NCBI GenBank assembly: GCA_021372415.1
Contig: JAJFUM010000469.1
Location: 1 to 41,184 of the forward strand
Direction of reading: 5' to 3'
Length of the DNA stretch: 41,184 nucleotides
From: Deltaproteobacteria bacterium
GTDB lineage: Bacteria > Desulfobacterota > Syntrophia > Syntrophales > UBA5619
Positions 34,216 to 41,184 of this stretch are shown here, piece after piece (the first letter of the stretch is position 1; every line of letters begins with the position of its first letter). The notes below the pieces were generated by a model, which was not told the DNA's origin, searched no databases, and worked only from the letters and a program-made list of their open reading frames with translations. Both the position numbers and the translations under genes were made by a program.

Positions 34216-35232
34216 ATGAGAATGCATTCTTCACTGAGGTTTCTCGTAGCCTTGATGCTGGTATTGGCCGGCACCGGTTATTTCACCCATGGCGCCTTCG
34301 CTGCCGCCGCGGAGGGCAAGCAGATCACCCTGCAGCTGGGCCACAACTCCCATGCGGAATCTTTCACCGGAAAGGCGCTGACCAACTGGGCCAAGAAGCT
34401 CTCCGACCAAACCGGAGGGAAACTCAAGGTCGATATTTTTCCACAGAACCAGTTGGGCTCCAACAAGGAACTCTCGGAACAGACGTCCCTGGGATCTCTG
34501 GATCTCAACGTCCAGGGCATGAACGCCCTGGTGGATTACAAGGTTGAGCAGGGCTACCTGACCAAGGTGCCGTTCCTGTTCAGGAGCACGGAACATGCCT
34601 ACAAGTGGTGGACCAGCCCTGAAGGTATGGCGATCGTCAAGAAGGCCGAATCCCAAAACGTCAAGATCCTGGGGATCGGGCTCAATCGAATGCCGCGTCA
34701 GTTCGCGTCCAAAGCCAAAGCGATCAAAAGCCCGGAAGATATCAAGAACCTGAAGGTGCGGGCAGGCGACACGGCGACCAATTCCGCCCTGAAGATCCTC
34801 GAAGCCGTACCGACCAACGTCGCCCTGAACGAAATGTACACGGCCATCAGCCAAGGGGTGGTCGATGTGGTGGAACTGCCCCTCGACTACATCTTTGACT
34901 ATTCCATGTTCGAAGTGACCAAGTATCTGACCCTGTCCAACCACAGTTTCGACGTGCAGTGGGTCGTGATCAATGCCAAGAAGTTCGAGTCTCTCCCCGC
35001 CAGTTACCAGAAGCTCCTGGTCAGCTCCATGCCCGACCTGGCCAAGGACAACAATACCCGGGAAGAGGCCAATTTCAACGATACCCTGAAGAAGCTCAAG
35101 GACAAGGGGATGACCATCATCAACACCGAACGCTCCCAGTGGGAGGCCATTGTCCCCAAAGTCGTTCCCACCCTTGAAAAGACGTGGCCTTCTACCAAGG
35201 GCTACTACGAAAAAATCATGAAGATGAAATAA
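34216..35232 (+). CDS. dctP: TRAP transporter periplasmic substrate-binding protein DctP
   Basis: The 338-residue protein starts with a signal peptide (basic start, hydrophobic core FLVALMLVLAG, likely cleavage after AFA near residue 28). The mature part has the DctP marks LQLGHNSHAESF, FPQNQLGSNKELSEQ, the carboxylate-binding Arg region NRMPRQFASK, and VRAGDTATNSALKILEAVPTNV. The Arg is the site that usually holds a substrate carboxylate, so the ligand is probably an organic acid. GGGGAG precedes the start. A 98-base gap with a small hairpin (TCCCT and AGGGA near 34143-34158) separates it from the methyltransferase gene. It completes the QMP set of this importer. Confidence 0.92.
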   Translation: MRMHSSLRFLVALMLVLAGTGYFTHGAFAAAAEGKQITLQLGHNSHAESFTGKALTNWAKKLSDQTGGKLKVDIFPQNQLGSNKELSEQTSLGSLDLNVQGMNALVDYKVEQGYLTKVPFLFRSTEHAYKWWTSPEGMAIVKKAESQNVKILGIGLNRMPRQFASKAKAIKSPEDIKNLKVRAGDTATNSALKILEAVPTNVALNEMYTAISQGVVDVVELPLDYIFDYSMFEVTKYLTLSNHSFDVQWVVINAKKFESLPASYQKLLVSSMPDLAKDNNTREEANFNDTLKKLKDKGMTIINTERSQWEAIVPKVVPTLEKTWPSTKGYYEKIMKMK

Positions 35233-35248
35233 CCCGAGGAGTCTGAAC

Positions 35249-35878
35249 ATGTCCACCCTGGAACGAATCAAAGACAGTGTCATCGGCGGAAGCGCAAAAA
35301 AGGTTAAAGAATATACGGATGTTGCCATTTCCGAAGGCTTGGATCCTTCAACCATCCTCAACGACGGATTGATCGCGGGCATGAACTTCATCGGTGCCCG
35401 CTTCAAAAAGAATGAGGTCTATGTCCCGGAAGTGCTCATGGCCGCACGTGCCATGCACACAGGCCTTTCCATCATCAAACCCCTGATCGTCAAAGCGGGG
35501 GTCAAGGAAAAGGGTTCTGTCGCCATCGGTACGGTCAAGGGCGATATGCATGATATCGGGAAGAATCTGGTCATCATGATGCTGGAGGGAGCCGGCTACA
35601 AAGTGATCGATCTGGGCGTGGATGTCCCGACGGAGAAATTCATCCAGGTCGTCGAGGAACATAAGCCCGATGTGGTCGGGGTATCGGCGCTGCTGACGAC
35701 CACCATGACTCAGATGCAGGACACCGTTGAAAAGTTGCATGCTCACAACGGCAAAACCAAAGTGATCGTGGGTGGGGCTCCGGTGAGTGAGAAATTTGCC
35801 CGGGAGATTGGCGCGAACGGCTATGCCGCCGATGCGGCCAGTGCCGTTGACACGGTGGCTGGATTAACGGCCTCATGA
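35249..35878 (+). CDS. Corrinoid (B12-binding) protein of the methyltransferase class
   Basis: The 209-residue protein is a methyl carrier like MtaC/MttC/MtbC. An N-terminal helical cap domain (about residues 1-90; ILNDGLIAGMNFIGARFK) is followed by a Rossmann B12-binding domain with the cobalt-ligand signature GDMHDIGKNLV (His near 101), the SALLTTTM loop and GGAPV for the nucleotide tail. Length is normal. It follows dctP by 16 bases with GAGGAG before its ATG and ends the operon at a strong terminator. It should receive a methyl group from the imported compound and pass it on. The second corrinoid protein at 39446 has the same architecture, implying two parallel or sequential carriers. Confidence 0.92.
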   Translation: MSTLERIKDSVIGGSAKKVKEYTDVAISEGLDPSTILNDGLIAGMNFIGARFKKNEVYVPEVLMAARAMHTGLSIIKPLIVKAGVKEKGSVAIGTVKGDMHDIGKNLVIMMLEGAGYKVIDLGVDVPTEKFIQVVEEHKPDVVGVSALLTTTMTQMQDTVEKLHAHNGKTKVIVGGAPVSEKFAREIGANGYAADAASAVDTVAGLTAS

Positions 35879-35929
35879 GCCTCATTGGCAGACCATGAAT
35901 AAGAACGGAGAGCTCCAGAGCCCTCCATG

Positions 35930-35970
35930 CGGCGCCCCTGGATGACAAAATCCAGGGGCGCCGTCTTTTC
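35930..35970 (+). terminator. Rho-independent terminator after the corrinoid protein gene
   Basis: A perfect 14-bp stem (CGGCGCCCCTGGAT and its complement) with a 6-base loop is followed by GTCTTTTCTT. It lies 52 bases after the stop codon and separates the TRAP/corrinoid operon from the RamA-like gene. Confidence 0.92.
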
Positions 35971-36096
35971 TTGCACGCGATGGACCCCAACCGTTCGGGC
36001 CGTTATCTGGCGCCGATGCCACAGCCTCATCTGTCTGCTGATGGAGAGCAATAAAGGGTGGACGGATGATAACCCCAAAAAGATGTCATCAAACCT

Positions 36097-36125
36097 TTGA
36101 CAGGAAGCCCCTGCCTATGGTTAAT
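36097..36125 (+). promoter_or_regulatory. Candidate sigma-70 promoter of the RamA-like gene
   Basis: TTGACA (36097-36102), a 17-base spacer and GTTAAT (36120-36125) lie about 65 bases before the ATG at 36189. The -35 is perfect and the -10 matches four of six. Confidence 0.5.
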
Positions 36126-36188
36126 GTTGGTCCTTGACTGCAGGAACAGGCTGCGCGCCTGACCTTGGGGAAAGGACATTTGAGATCG

Positions 36189-38195
36189 ATGAAGACGCAT
36201 CAGGTGATTTTTCAGCCCTCCGGCAGGCGGGGAAAGGTCCCGGAGGGTACAACCGTTCTGGAGGCCTCGCGTCTGCTTGGCGTGGGGATCGAATCCGTCT
36301 GTGGCGGAAAGAAATCCTGCGGAAAGTGCCTCATCCGCGTCGAGACGGGGACCTTCGAGCGCCACGGCATCGCCTCGGGTCCCGACCACCTCTCCCCCTT
36401 GACGGAAGAAGAGGCGAGGTTCACCGGGGAAAGAGAACGGGCGGAAGGTTACCGTCTGGCCTGCGCGGCCGTCATCCTCGGCGACCTGGTCATCTTTGTT
36501 CCGGAAAAGAGCCGGACCGGCACCCAGATCGTCCGGAAGGAGGCGGCCAAGAAGGCCATCTCCCTGAACCCTGCCGTCCGCCTCTTCCCGGTAACCCCCG
36601 CTCCCCCCACGCTGGATCGCCCGCTGGGAGACTACGAACGCTTGGCCGCGGCCCTTGGGGAACGGTTCGGCCTTCAGCGCCCCGAGATCGACCGTTCCGC
36701 CTTGATCGGCCTCTCCGGTGCCCTCCGCGAAGGCAAGGGGACCGTCACCGCGGCGGTTTGGATGGAACGAGAGATCCTGGCCATCTTTCCGGGAGAGGTG
36801 GAAGAGACCTATGGGCTCGCGGTCGACATAGGCTCGACCACCGTGGCCGGATACCTGTGCAGCCTGAAGACCGGAAGGCTCGTGGCCACCCAATCGCTCA
36901 TGAACCCCCAGGTCGCCTATGGCGACGACGTGATCGCGCGGATCACCTATGTGATGGACCACCCCGACGGCATGGAAAAGATGCGGGGGGCCATCATCGA
37001 ATGCCTGAACGAGCTCATCCGAAACGTCACTGCGGACGCCGGCCTTTCCCCGATGGACATCCTCGAAATCACGGTCGTTGGAAACACGGCCATGCATCAC
37101 TTCTTTCTCGGCATCGACCCCCGTTCGCTCGGGGTCGCCCCCTTCGCTCCGGTCATCCACCGCAGCCTTGACGTCAAGGCGCGGGATCTGGGCCTTGCGG
37201 CCCACCCCGCGGCCAACGTCCACATCCTGCCGATCGAAGCGGGCTTTGTCGGGGCTGACAACGTCGGCGTCCTGATTGCGGAGGAACCCTACCGCCGGGA
37301 CGAGACGGTCCTCATCATCGACGTGGGGACCAACGGGGAGATGATCCTGGGCAACCGGGAGAAACTCCTCTGCGCCTCCTGCGCCACCGGCCCGGCCCTG
37401 GAGGGGGCGCACATCCGCTTCGGCATGCGGGCGGCTCCCGGGGCCATCGAAAGGATCCGAATCGATCCGGAAACGCGGGAGGTCTCCTTCAAGGTCATCG
37501 GCGAGGAGCGTTGGCATCCCGAGTCCAGACTCGCCAGTGCCCGGGGGATCTGCGGCTCGGGAATCATCGACGCCGTGGCGGAACTCTACAGGGCAGGCAT
37601 CCTTGATGAAAGCGGCCGCTTCCGTTCCGATCTCGCGACGCCGCGGCTCCGTTCGACCGACAGGAAAGCGGAGTTCGTCATTGCATGGCCGGATGAAACC
37701 ACCCTGTCTGAGGCGATCACGATCACCCAGCAGGACGTCCGGAACGTTCAGTTGGCCAAGGGCGCCCTTTACGCCGGTGCGAAACTGCTGATGAAAAAAA
37801 TGGGGATCGAAACCATCGAGAGAGTGACCCTCGCGGGAGCCTTCGGGAGTTACATCGACAAGGGGTCGGCGATGCTCCTGGGAATGTTTCCAGACTGCGA
37901 TCCCGACCGGATCTCTTCGGTGGGCAATGCCGCCGGTGACGGGGCAAGGATCGCCCTGCTCGACCGTGACAAGCGTCAAGAGGCCGAGCAGATGGCCCGG
38001 CGGGTCGAATACCTCGAACTGACCCTGTCCGAGGACTTCCAGGAGGAGTTCATGGCGGCCATGTTCATCCCCCACATGGAGGATGCCTTCCCCCACCTCC
38101 AGATTCCGGAAGGGAAGACCGAGACGAACGGAGAAAACGGGGAAGATGCCGGCGGGTCGTTCCGGTCCCACCGGCATTCTTCCTGTCCTTCCTGA
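36189..38195 (+). CDS. RamA-like corrinoid activation protein (ferredoxin + ASKHA)
   Basis: The 668-residue protein is a reductive activator of corrinoid enzymes: it uses ATP and a low-potential electron to return inactive Co(II) corrinoid to Co(I). About residues 1-95 form a [2Fe-2S] ferredoxin-like domain with CGGKKSCGKC and a fourth Cys in RLACAAV. The rest is the DUF4445/RamA-type ASKHA ATPase: phosphate motifs VDIGSTTVAGYL and IIDVGTNGEMIL, GNTAMHHFFLG, ASCATGPALEGAHI, and the closing LAGAFGSYID and VGNAAGDGA. Length fits plant-type ferredoxin activators rather than [4Fe-4S] RamA. The Shine-Dalgarno is weak. It lies between the two corrinoid clusters and probably serves both. Confidence 0.9.
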   Translation: MKTHQVIFQPSGRRGKVPEGTTVLEASRLLGVGIESVCGGKKSCGKCLIRVETGTFERHGIASGPDHLSPLTEEEARFTGERERAEGYRLACAAVILGDLVIFVPEKSRTGTQIVRKEAAKKAISLNPAVRLFPVTPAPPTLDRPLGDYERLAAALGERFGLQRPEIDRSALIGLSGALREGKGTVTAAVWMEREILAIFPGEVEETYGLAVDIGSTTVAGYLCSLKTGRLVATQSLMNPQVAYGDDVIARITYVMDHPDGMEKMRGAIIECLNELIRNVTADAGLSPMDILEITVVGNTAMHHFFLGIDPRSLGVAPFAPVIHRSLDVKARDLGLAAHPAANVHILPIEAGFVGADNVGVLIAEEPYRRDETVLIIDVGTNGEMILGNREKLLCASCATGPALEGAHIRFGMRAAPGAIERIRIDPETREVSFKVIGEERWHPESRLASARGICGSGIIDAVAELYRAGILDESGRFRSDLATPRLRSTDRKAEFVIAWPDETTLSEAITITQQDVRNVQLAKGALYAGAKLLMKKMGIETIERVTLAGAFGSYIDKGSAMLLGMFPDCDPDRISSVGNAAGDGARIALLDRDKRQEAEQMARRVEYLELTLSEDFQEEFMAAMFIPHMEDAFPHLQIPEGKTETNGENGEDAGGSFRSHRHSSCPS

Positions 38196-38225
38196 CCATC
38201 CTCGTTTTCAGGCCGTTAGACAGAC

Positions 38226-38260
38226 GGGCCGAAGCCTCCCCGCTGGCGAGGCTTCGGCCC
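38226..38260. terminator. Probable bidirectional terminator hairpin
   Basis: A perfect 13-bp stem (GGGCCGAAGCCTC and GAGGCTTCGGCCC) with a 9-base loop lies between the convergent RamA-like and second UroD genes. T-runs on either side are short, so efficiency is uncertain. Confidence 0.6.
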
Positions 38261-38285
38261 GCAATTTCCCGACAGTGGGCACTGG

Positions 38286-39434
38286 TCAGTATTTGCAGTT
38301 GTCCTGGAAGGTCTCCCACATCGCGATGAAGTTCTCCACGGGCACGTCGTCCTGGACGTTGTGGACGGTGGAGAAGACGAACCCGCCGCCCGGGGCGAAG
38401 GTGTCGATGAGCCGCTTGGTCTCGTCCCGGACCTGCTGGGGCGTGCCGTTGGGCAGGGTCGCCTGGGTGTTGATCCCGCCGCCCCAGAAGACGATGTCCT
38501 TGCCGAACTCTTTCTTGAGCCGCTCGGGTTCCATGTTCGTCGCCGTGATCTGGACGGGGTTGAGGATGTCGTAGCCCGCATCGATGATGTCCGGCAAGAT
38601 GTCGTAGACCGACCCGCAGGTATGGAGCATGATCTTGACGTCCTGCTTGGATTTGATGTGGGCGTTGAGCTTCTTGTGGCAGGGCATCATCATCTCCCGG
38701 ATCAGCTTCGGAGAGACGAAGGTGCCGCGCTGGGTGCCGAAATCGTCGGGCTCGGCTGTGGTGTCGACCAGGCCGCCATAGACCTCGAAGATGTTGTCGT
38801 AGTACTCCATCTTCTTCTCAAGCAGCTTTTCCATGAAGGGGATGCACCGCTCCGGTTCGGCCAAGAGCATGGCCAGCCAGTTCTCGAACCCCCAGACGAG
38901 GGGGCCGGTCTGCAGGAAACCGTTACCGAAGACCTCGGTGATCATGGTGGCATAACCGGCCTTGCGGTAGTCCTCGAGCTCCTTGCGGTCCTCCTTGGCA
39001 AACTTCTCCGGCACGGGCCAAACGAACTGCTGGTCCTCTTCGGCGCTCTCCGAGTTCTTAAGGACCGTGTCGTAGAGATCGAAGTAAAGGGCCTTCTTTT
39101 TGGGCATCCGGTAGAGGGTGCCCCATTCGTTCCGCGCGTAGTAGCTCTCGTCGTCTTCCCATTTCTTGGAATAGGGGTTCGGGGGCTTGATGGGTTTGAG
39201 CCTGGGGTTGCGCACGTCACACTTCAGCAGATCCAACACCCGGTCCGAGGCATAGACGACCTGGTAGGGCAGGCTGCAGATTTCCAGCTTGTCCTCCTTG
39301 ATGCCGAAGTAATCCAGCAGTTTCACGTAGAAATACTTGGTGAACTTGCAGCAGTGTCCGGACCCGAGGTCCAGGGGGATGCGGTCGGGTTCCCTGTGGT
39401 TCAGGGTGCACAACACTCTTTCACGTGAATTCAT
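38286..39434 (-). CDS. UroD-family corrinoid methyltransferase (HxC-containing subclass)
   Basis: The 382-residue protein starts with the family signature MNSRERVLCTLNHREPDRIPLDLGS and keeps a zinc-type motif LHTCGSVYDILPDIIDAGYDILNPVQ, where His and Cys match the HxC ligands of MtaA/MtbA methyltransferases. A third ligand could be in FSTVHN near the C-terminus, where these enzymes normally have Cys. The sequence is longer than the other UroD-like protein of this window by about 50 residues, with an insertion around residues 75-150. TTAGGAGG precedes the ATG. It follows the corrinoid protein gene by 11 bases. It may be the substrate methyltransferase or the one that hands the methyl on; I cannot tell which. 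Confidence 0.85.
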   Translation of the reverse strand: MNSRERVLCTLNHREPDRIPLDLGSGHCCKFTKYFYVKLLDYFGIKEDKLEICSLPYQVVYASDRVLDLLKCDVRNPRLKPIKPPNPYSKKWEDDESYYARNEWGTLYRMPKKKALYFDLYDTVLKNSESAEEDQQFVWPVPEKFAKEDRKELEDYRKAGYATMITEVFGNGFLQTGPLVWGFENWLAMLLAEPERCIPFMEKLLEKKMEYYDNIFEVYGGLVDTTAEPDDFGTQRGTFVSPKLIREMMMPCHKKLNAHIKSKQDVKIMLHTCGSVYDILPDIIDAGYDILNPVQITATNMEPERLKKEFGKDIVFWGGGINTQATLPNGTPQQVRDETKRLIDTFAPGGGFVFSTVHNVQDDVPVENFIAMWETFQDNCKY

Positions 39435-39445
39435 GAACGGTCCTC

Positions 39446-40087
39446 CTAATTGAGACGTTTATTCAGTTCTTTGGCCTTGCTCGCGGCCGTGGCCGCATCC
39501 GCCGCAAATCCATCGGCGCCGATGGAATCGACAAAGCCCTGGGTGACGGGGGCCCCGCCCACCATGACCTTCACCTGGTTCCTCACCCCTGCGGCCACGA
39601 AGGCATTGAGCGTCTCCTTCACGGCCGGCATGGTCGTGGTCAGGAGCGCCGAAATTCCCAAGACCTTGCAATCGGGATTGGCCTTGATCGCCTCGATGAA
39701 CTTTTCGGCCTTCACGTCGACGCCCAGGTCGATCACCTCGAACCCCTGGCTCTCGACCATCATGGCCACGAGATTCTTGCCGATGTCATGCAGGTCGCCC
39801 GCCACGGTTCCAATGATGAATTTGCCGATCGTGGCACCGGTTTCGCCAACCAGATGCGGCTTCAATGTCTCCAGGCCCTTCTTCATGGCCCGGGCTGCGA
39901 TGAGCATTTCCGGCACATAAATCTGACCGTCCTTGAATTTTTCGCCGACGGCCCCCATGGTGTCGATCATCCCCTGCAAAACCTCCATGGGCTTCAAGCC
40001 GCCGCCGATGGCCGCCCCAATAAGGTCCTGAACATTCTTCCCCTTGCCAGATTCAATGGCTGCACCAATCTCCTGAATTTTAGACAT
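39446..40087 (-). CDS. Corrinoid (B12-binding) protein, second copy
   Basis: The 213-residue methyl carrier has the helical cap (EVLQGMIDTMGAVGEKFKDG) and the B12 domain with GDLHDIGKNLV (His near residue 101), SALLTTTMPAV and GGAPVTQGF. It shares layout and many residues with the carrier at 35249 but is clearly diverged, for instance in the cap start and the C-terminal tail of charged helices. AGGGAGAAG precedes the start. It lies between a DUF1638 gene and a UroD-family methyltransferase on the minus strand. Cognate pairing with the adjacent methyltransferase is likely. Confidence 0.92.
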   Translation of the reverse strand: MSKIQEIGAAIESGKGKNVQDLIGAAIGGGLKPMEVLQGMIDTMGAVGEKFKDGQIYVPEMLIAARAMKKGLETLKPHLVGETGATIGKFIIGTVAGDLHDIGKNLVAMMVESQGFEVIDLGVDVKAEKFIEAIKANPDCKVLGISALLTTTMPAVKETLNAFVAAGVRNQVKVMVGGAPVTQGFVDSIGADGFAADAATAASKAKELNKRLN

Positions 40088-40189
40088 CTGTCTCTTCTCC
40101 CTTTCTCCGTTGAGTGGTTATGGGTGGCTATCATCGAGATCCCCCGGCCCTGGCATGAACGGGCAACATCCCGAGGATGCCGCACATCT

Positions 40190-40870
40190 TTAGAAAAACA
40201 TTTCCTGTTTGAAGGCCTCGCCCGACTTGAGGCAGATGAATTTATCCTCCTCATAGGGTCCCCGCACAATCTCGCGGAAGTATTCGAGGCTGCCCTGGAT
40301 TTCTTCGTACTGCTTCTTCAGGACCTCGGCGTTCTGAATCGCCCGCGCCCTCAGCGGCGCCATATTTTCCACTCCCGTATCGATCAGAGCGATATGGGTG
40401 TAATGTTTGAGCTCCTCCTCCATCACCCACTCCGCCGTCTCACGATCGAACTTGGCGGTATTCTCTTCGAGAATGCCCAGAGGATCCTTCTTCTCCGCGA
40501 TCCAGCCGGGAGTCAGGTAATAGGTCCCCGGCTTCTGACGGAATACTTCCTGGTAGCGGGAGGGCGACCCCAGAAACAGGGCGATGCAGTCGTGGCAGCG
40601 GGGGATGATGAGCCCCTGCTGACGCGCCGTGACGCCGACCACCCCGTTGGAACACAAGCCATACCCCAGGATGATCCGGGAAGCCCTCTGCGCCGCCTGG
40701 TCGATCTTCTCCTGAAGCTGTCCCAGGAGCCGCGTCGGCGTCCGGTGGAGGGCCTGGTCGAGATAAACGATTTCCACCTCTTCCTCAGTCTCCGCCCGAA
40801 CCCGCTCCAGCTCCGGTTCCATGACTCGGCATGCGATGACGACCCGTCTGCCGATATTCACATCCTTCAT
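40190..40870 (-). CDS. DUF1638 protein
   Basis: The 226-residue soluble protein shows the family marks: an early Cys in VIACRVMEPEL, the loop GYGLCSNGVVGV, the metal-site-like PRCHDCIALFLGS and PGTYYLTPGW. Cys and His are thus clustered around a probable metal site. Families of this type recur beside corrinoid methyltransferase genes in anaerobes, as here; its reaction is unknown to me. It precedes the corrinoid gene by 102 bases and follows the TRAP permease gene by 77 bases that hold a hairpin. AGGGAGAAGG precedes the start. A role in methyl transfer or cofactor handling is inferred only from position. Confidence 0.85.
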   Translation of the reverse strand: MKDVNIGRRVVIACRVMEPELERVRAETEEEVEIVYLDQALHRTPTRLLGQLQEKIDQAAQRASRIILGYGLCSNGVVGVTARQQGLIIPRCHDCIALFLGSPSRYQEVFRQKPGTYYLTPGWIAEKKDPLGILEENTAKFDRETAEWVMEEELKHYTHIALIDTGVENMAPLRARAIQNAEVLKKQYEEIQGSLEYFREIVRGPYEEDKFICLKSGEAFKQEMFF

Positions 40871-40901
40871 TGCCCTTCTCCCTATCCAGACTCCCAGGCC
40901 T

Positions 40902-40937
40902 TTCCATCCCCCGGGTCATGAACGCCAGGGGATGGAA
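40902..40937 (-). promoter_or_regulatory. Intercistronic hairpin between TRAP dctM and the DUF1638 gene
   Basis: TTCCATCCCC (40902-40911) and GGGGATGGAA (40928-40937) form a perfect 10-bp stem with a 16-base loop. On the minus strand it follows the permease gene and is not followed by a T-run, so it probably stabilises or processes the message rather than ending it. Confidence 0.55.
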
Positions 40938-40947
40938 TCCCCGGGCA

Positions 40948-41184
40948 TCAGAACACATGATTCGGTATCCACAGAACAATATCGGGGAAGAGACACATGA
41001 GGACCACCCCGATGATCTGCATCACCATGAAGGGGATGGTGGCCCAATAAAGATCGCTGATGGGGATCGGGATCTTCTGCTGCGATGCCACCCCCTTCAC
41101 GTAGAAGGCCGCATAGGCGAAGGGCGGCGACAGGTAGGAGATCTGGATCATCACGGCGAACATGACCCCGAACCAGAGGGGATC
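40948..41184 (-). CDS. dctM: TRAP transporter large permease DctM, C-terminal part (cut by window end)
   Basis: The frame is open through the last base of the window, so only the final 78 or so codons are present. DPLWFGV and QISYLSPPFAYAAFYVKGV are the marks of the last third of a DctM-type permease of the mannitol/chloroaromatic (TAXI-like or DctM) branch, followed by ISDLYWATIPFMVMQIIGVVLMCLFPDIVLWIP, the closing membrane helix. It differs from the permease at 31810, so it belongs to a second TRAP importer. Downstream on the same strand are DUF1638, a corrinoid protein and a UroD-family methyltransferase, mirroring the layout of the other cluster. Confidence 0.85.
   Translation of the reverse strand, partial: DPLWFGVMFAVMIQISYLSPPFAYAAFYVKGVASQQKIPIPISDLYWATIPFMVMQIIGVVLMCLFPDIVLWIPNHVF

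Larger units (their letters stand above)
35879..36188. other. 310-bp intergenic region with terminator and promoter
   Basis: The strong terminator at 35930-35970 ends the TRAP/corrinoid operon, and a promoter at 36097-36125 probably starts the RamA-like gene. The rest shows no coding signature or repeat. Confidence 0.6.

Noticed and set aside
36027-38177. 716-codon open frame on the minus strand opposite the RamA-like gene
   Set aside because: The plus-strand frame carries all ferredoxin and ASKHA motifs, while the antisense frame has no recognisable domain and runs across the terminator-promoter interval.
1-41184. CRISPR arrays, tRNA or rRNA genes, and insertion sequences with transposase
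   Set aside because: No periodic repeats, cloverleaf-type sequence or transposase motif was seen on either strand by eye. A tRNA scan would settle the RNA part.

Overview
The window is GC-rich bacterial DNA packed with genes on both strands. The gene set suggests an anaerobic Desulfobacterota (former Deltaproteobacteria) of the Syntrophales/Syntrophobacteria kind. It includes a BamD lipoprotein, a phenylacetate-CoA ligase paired with a double-ACT protein, an OFA-type MFS carrier, a MobA-like protein, PAS-rich hybrid kinases, TRAP transporters and corrinoid methyl-transfer proteins. This assignment is inferred from gene content alone. I saw no rRNA, tRNA, CRISPR array, phage or transposase gene.

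Positions 1-5855 hold housekeeping and metabolic genes: the end of an APH-like/P-loop kinase fusion, bamD, trxA, a nucleoside phosphorylase, a small protein with an internal duplication, and the ACT/PaaK pair. Two inverted copies of a hairpin-forming intergenic repeat lie at 2202-2342 and 3900-3979. Positions 6032-13344 are a signalling operon on the minus strand: a 1938-residue hybrid histidine kinase followed by two response regulators, one with a Cys-rich tail.

Positions 13704-23609 form a plus-strand run that looks devoted to osmotic adaptation. A strong promoter precedes a HAD sugar-phosphoglycerate phosphatase, a GT-A glycosyltransferase and a GpgS-type glucosyl-3-phosphoglycerate synthase, which together match a mannosylglucosylglycerate-type compatible-solute pathway. 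They are followed by a GNAT acetyltransferase fused to a histone-deacetylase-like domain, a protein with RelA/SpoT-like motifs, a cytidylate-kinase-like protein and a PgpH-type 7TM-HD phosphodiesterase expected to act on c-di-AMP. Positions 23743-27346 hold two conserved proteins of unknown role, a MobA-like nucleotidyltransferase behind a structured leader, and the MFS carrier.

Positions 27511-41184 are the most interesting part. An NtrC-type two-component pair is divergent from an IclR regulator that has a probable operator. Next come TRAP dctQ and dctM, a UroD-family methyltransferase, TRAP dctP and a corrinoid protein, ending in a strong terminator. A RamA-like ferredoxin/ASKHA activator follows, then an opposing cluster with a second TRAP dctM (cut by the window edge), a DUF1638 protein, a second corrinoid protein and a second UroD-family methyltransferase. 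Together this reads as import of a methylated (probably carboxylate) substrate by TRAP and its demethylation by paired UroD-type methyltransferases and corrinoid carriers, with reductive reactivation by the RamA-like protein. No MtaB-, MttB- or MtvB-like substrate methyltransferase is visible, so the UroD-type proteins may fill that role.
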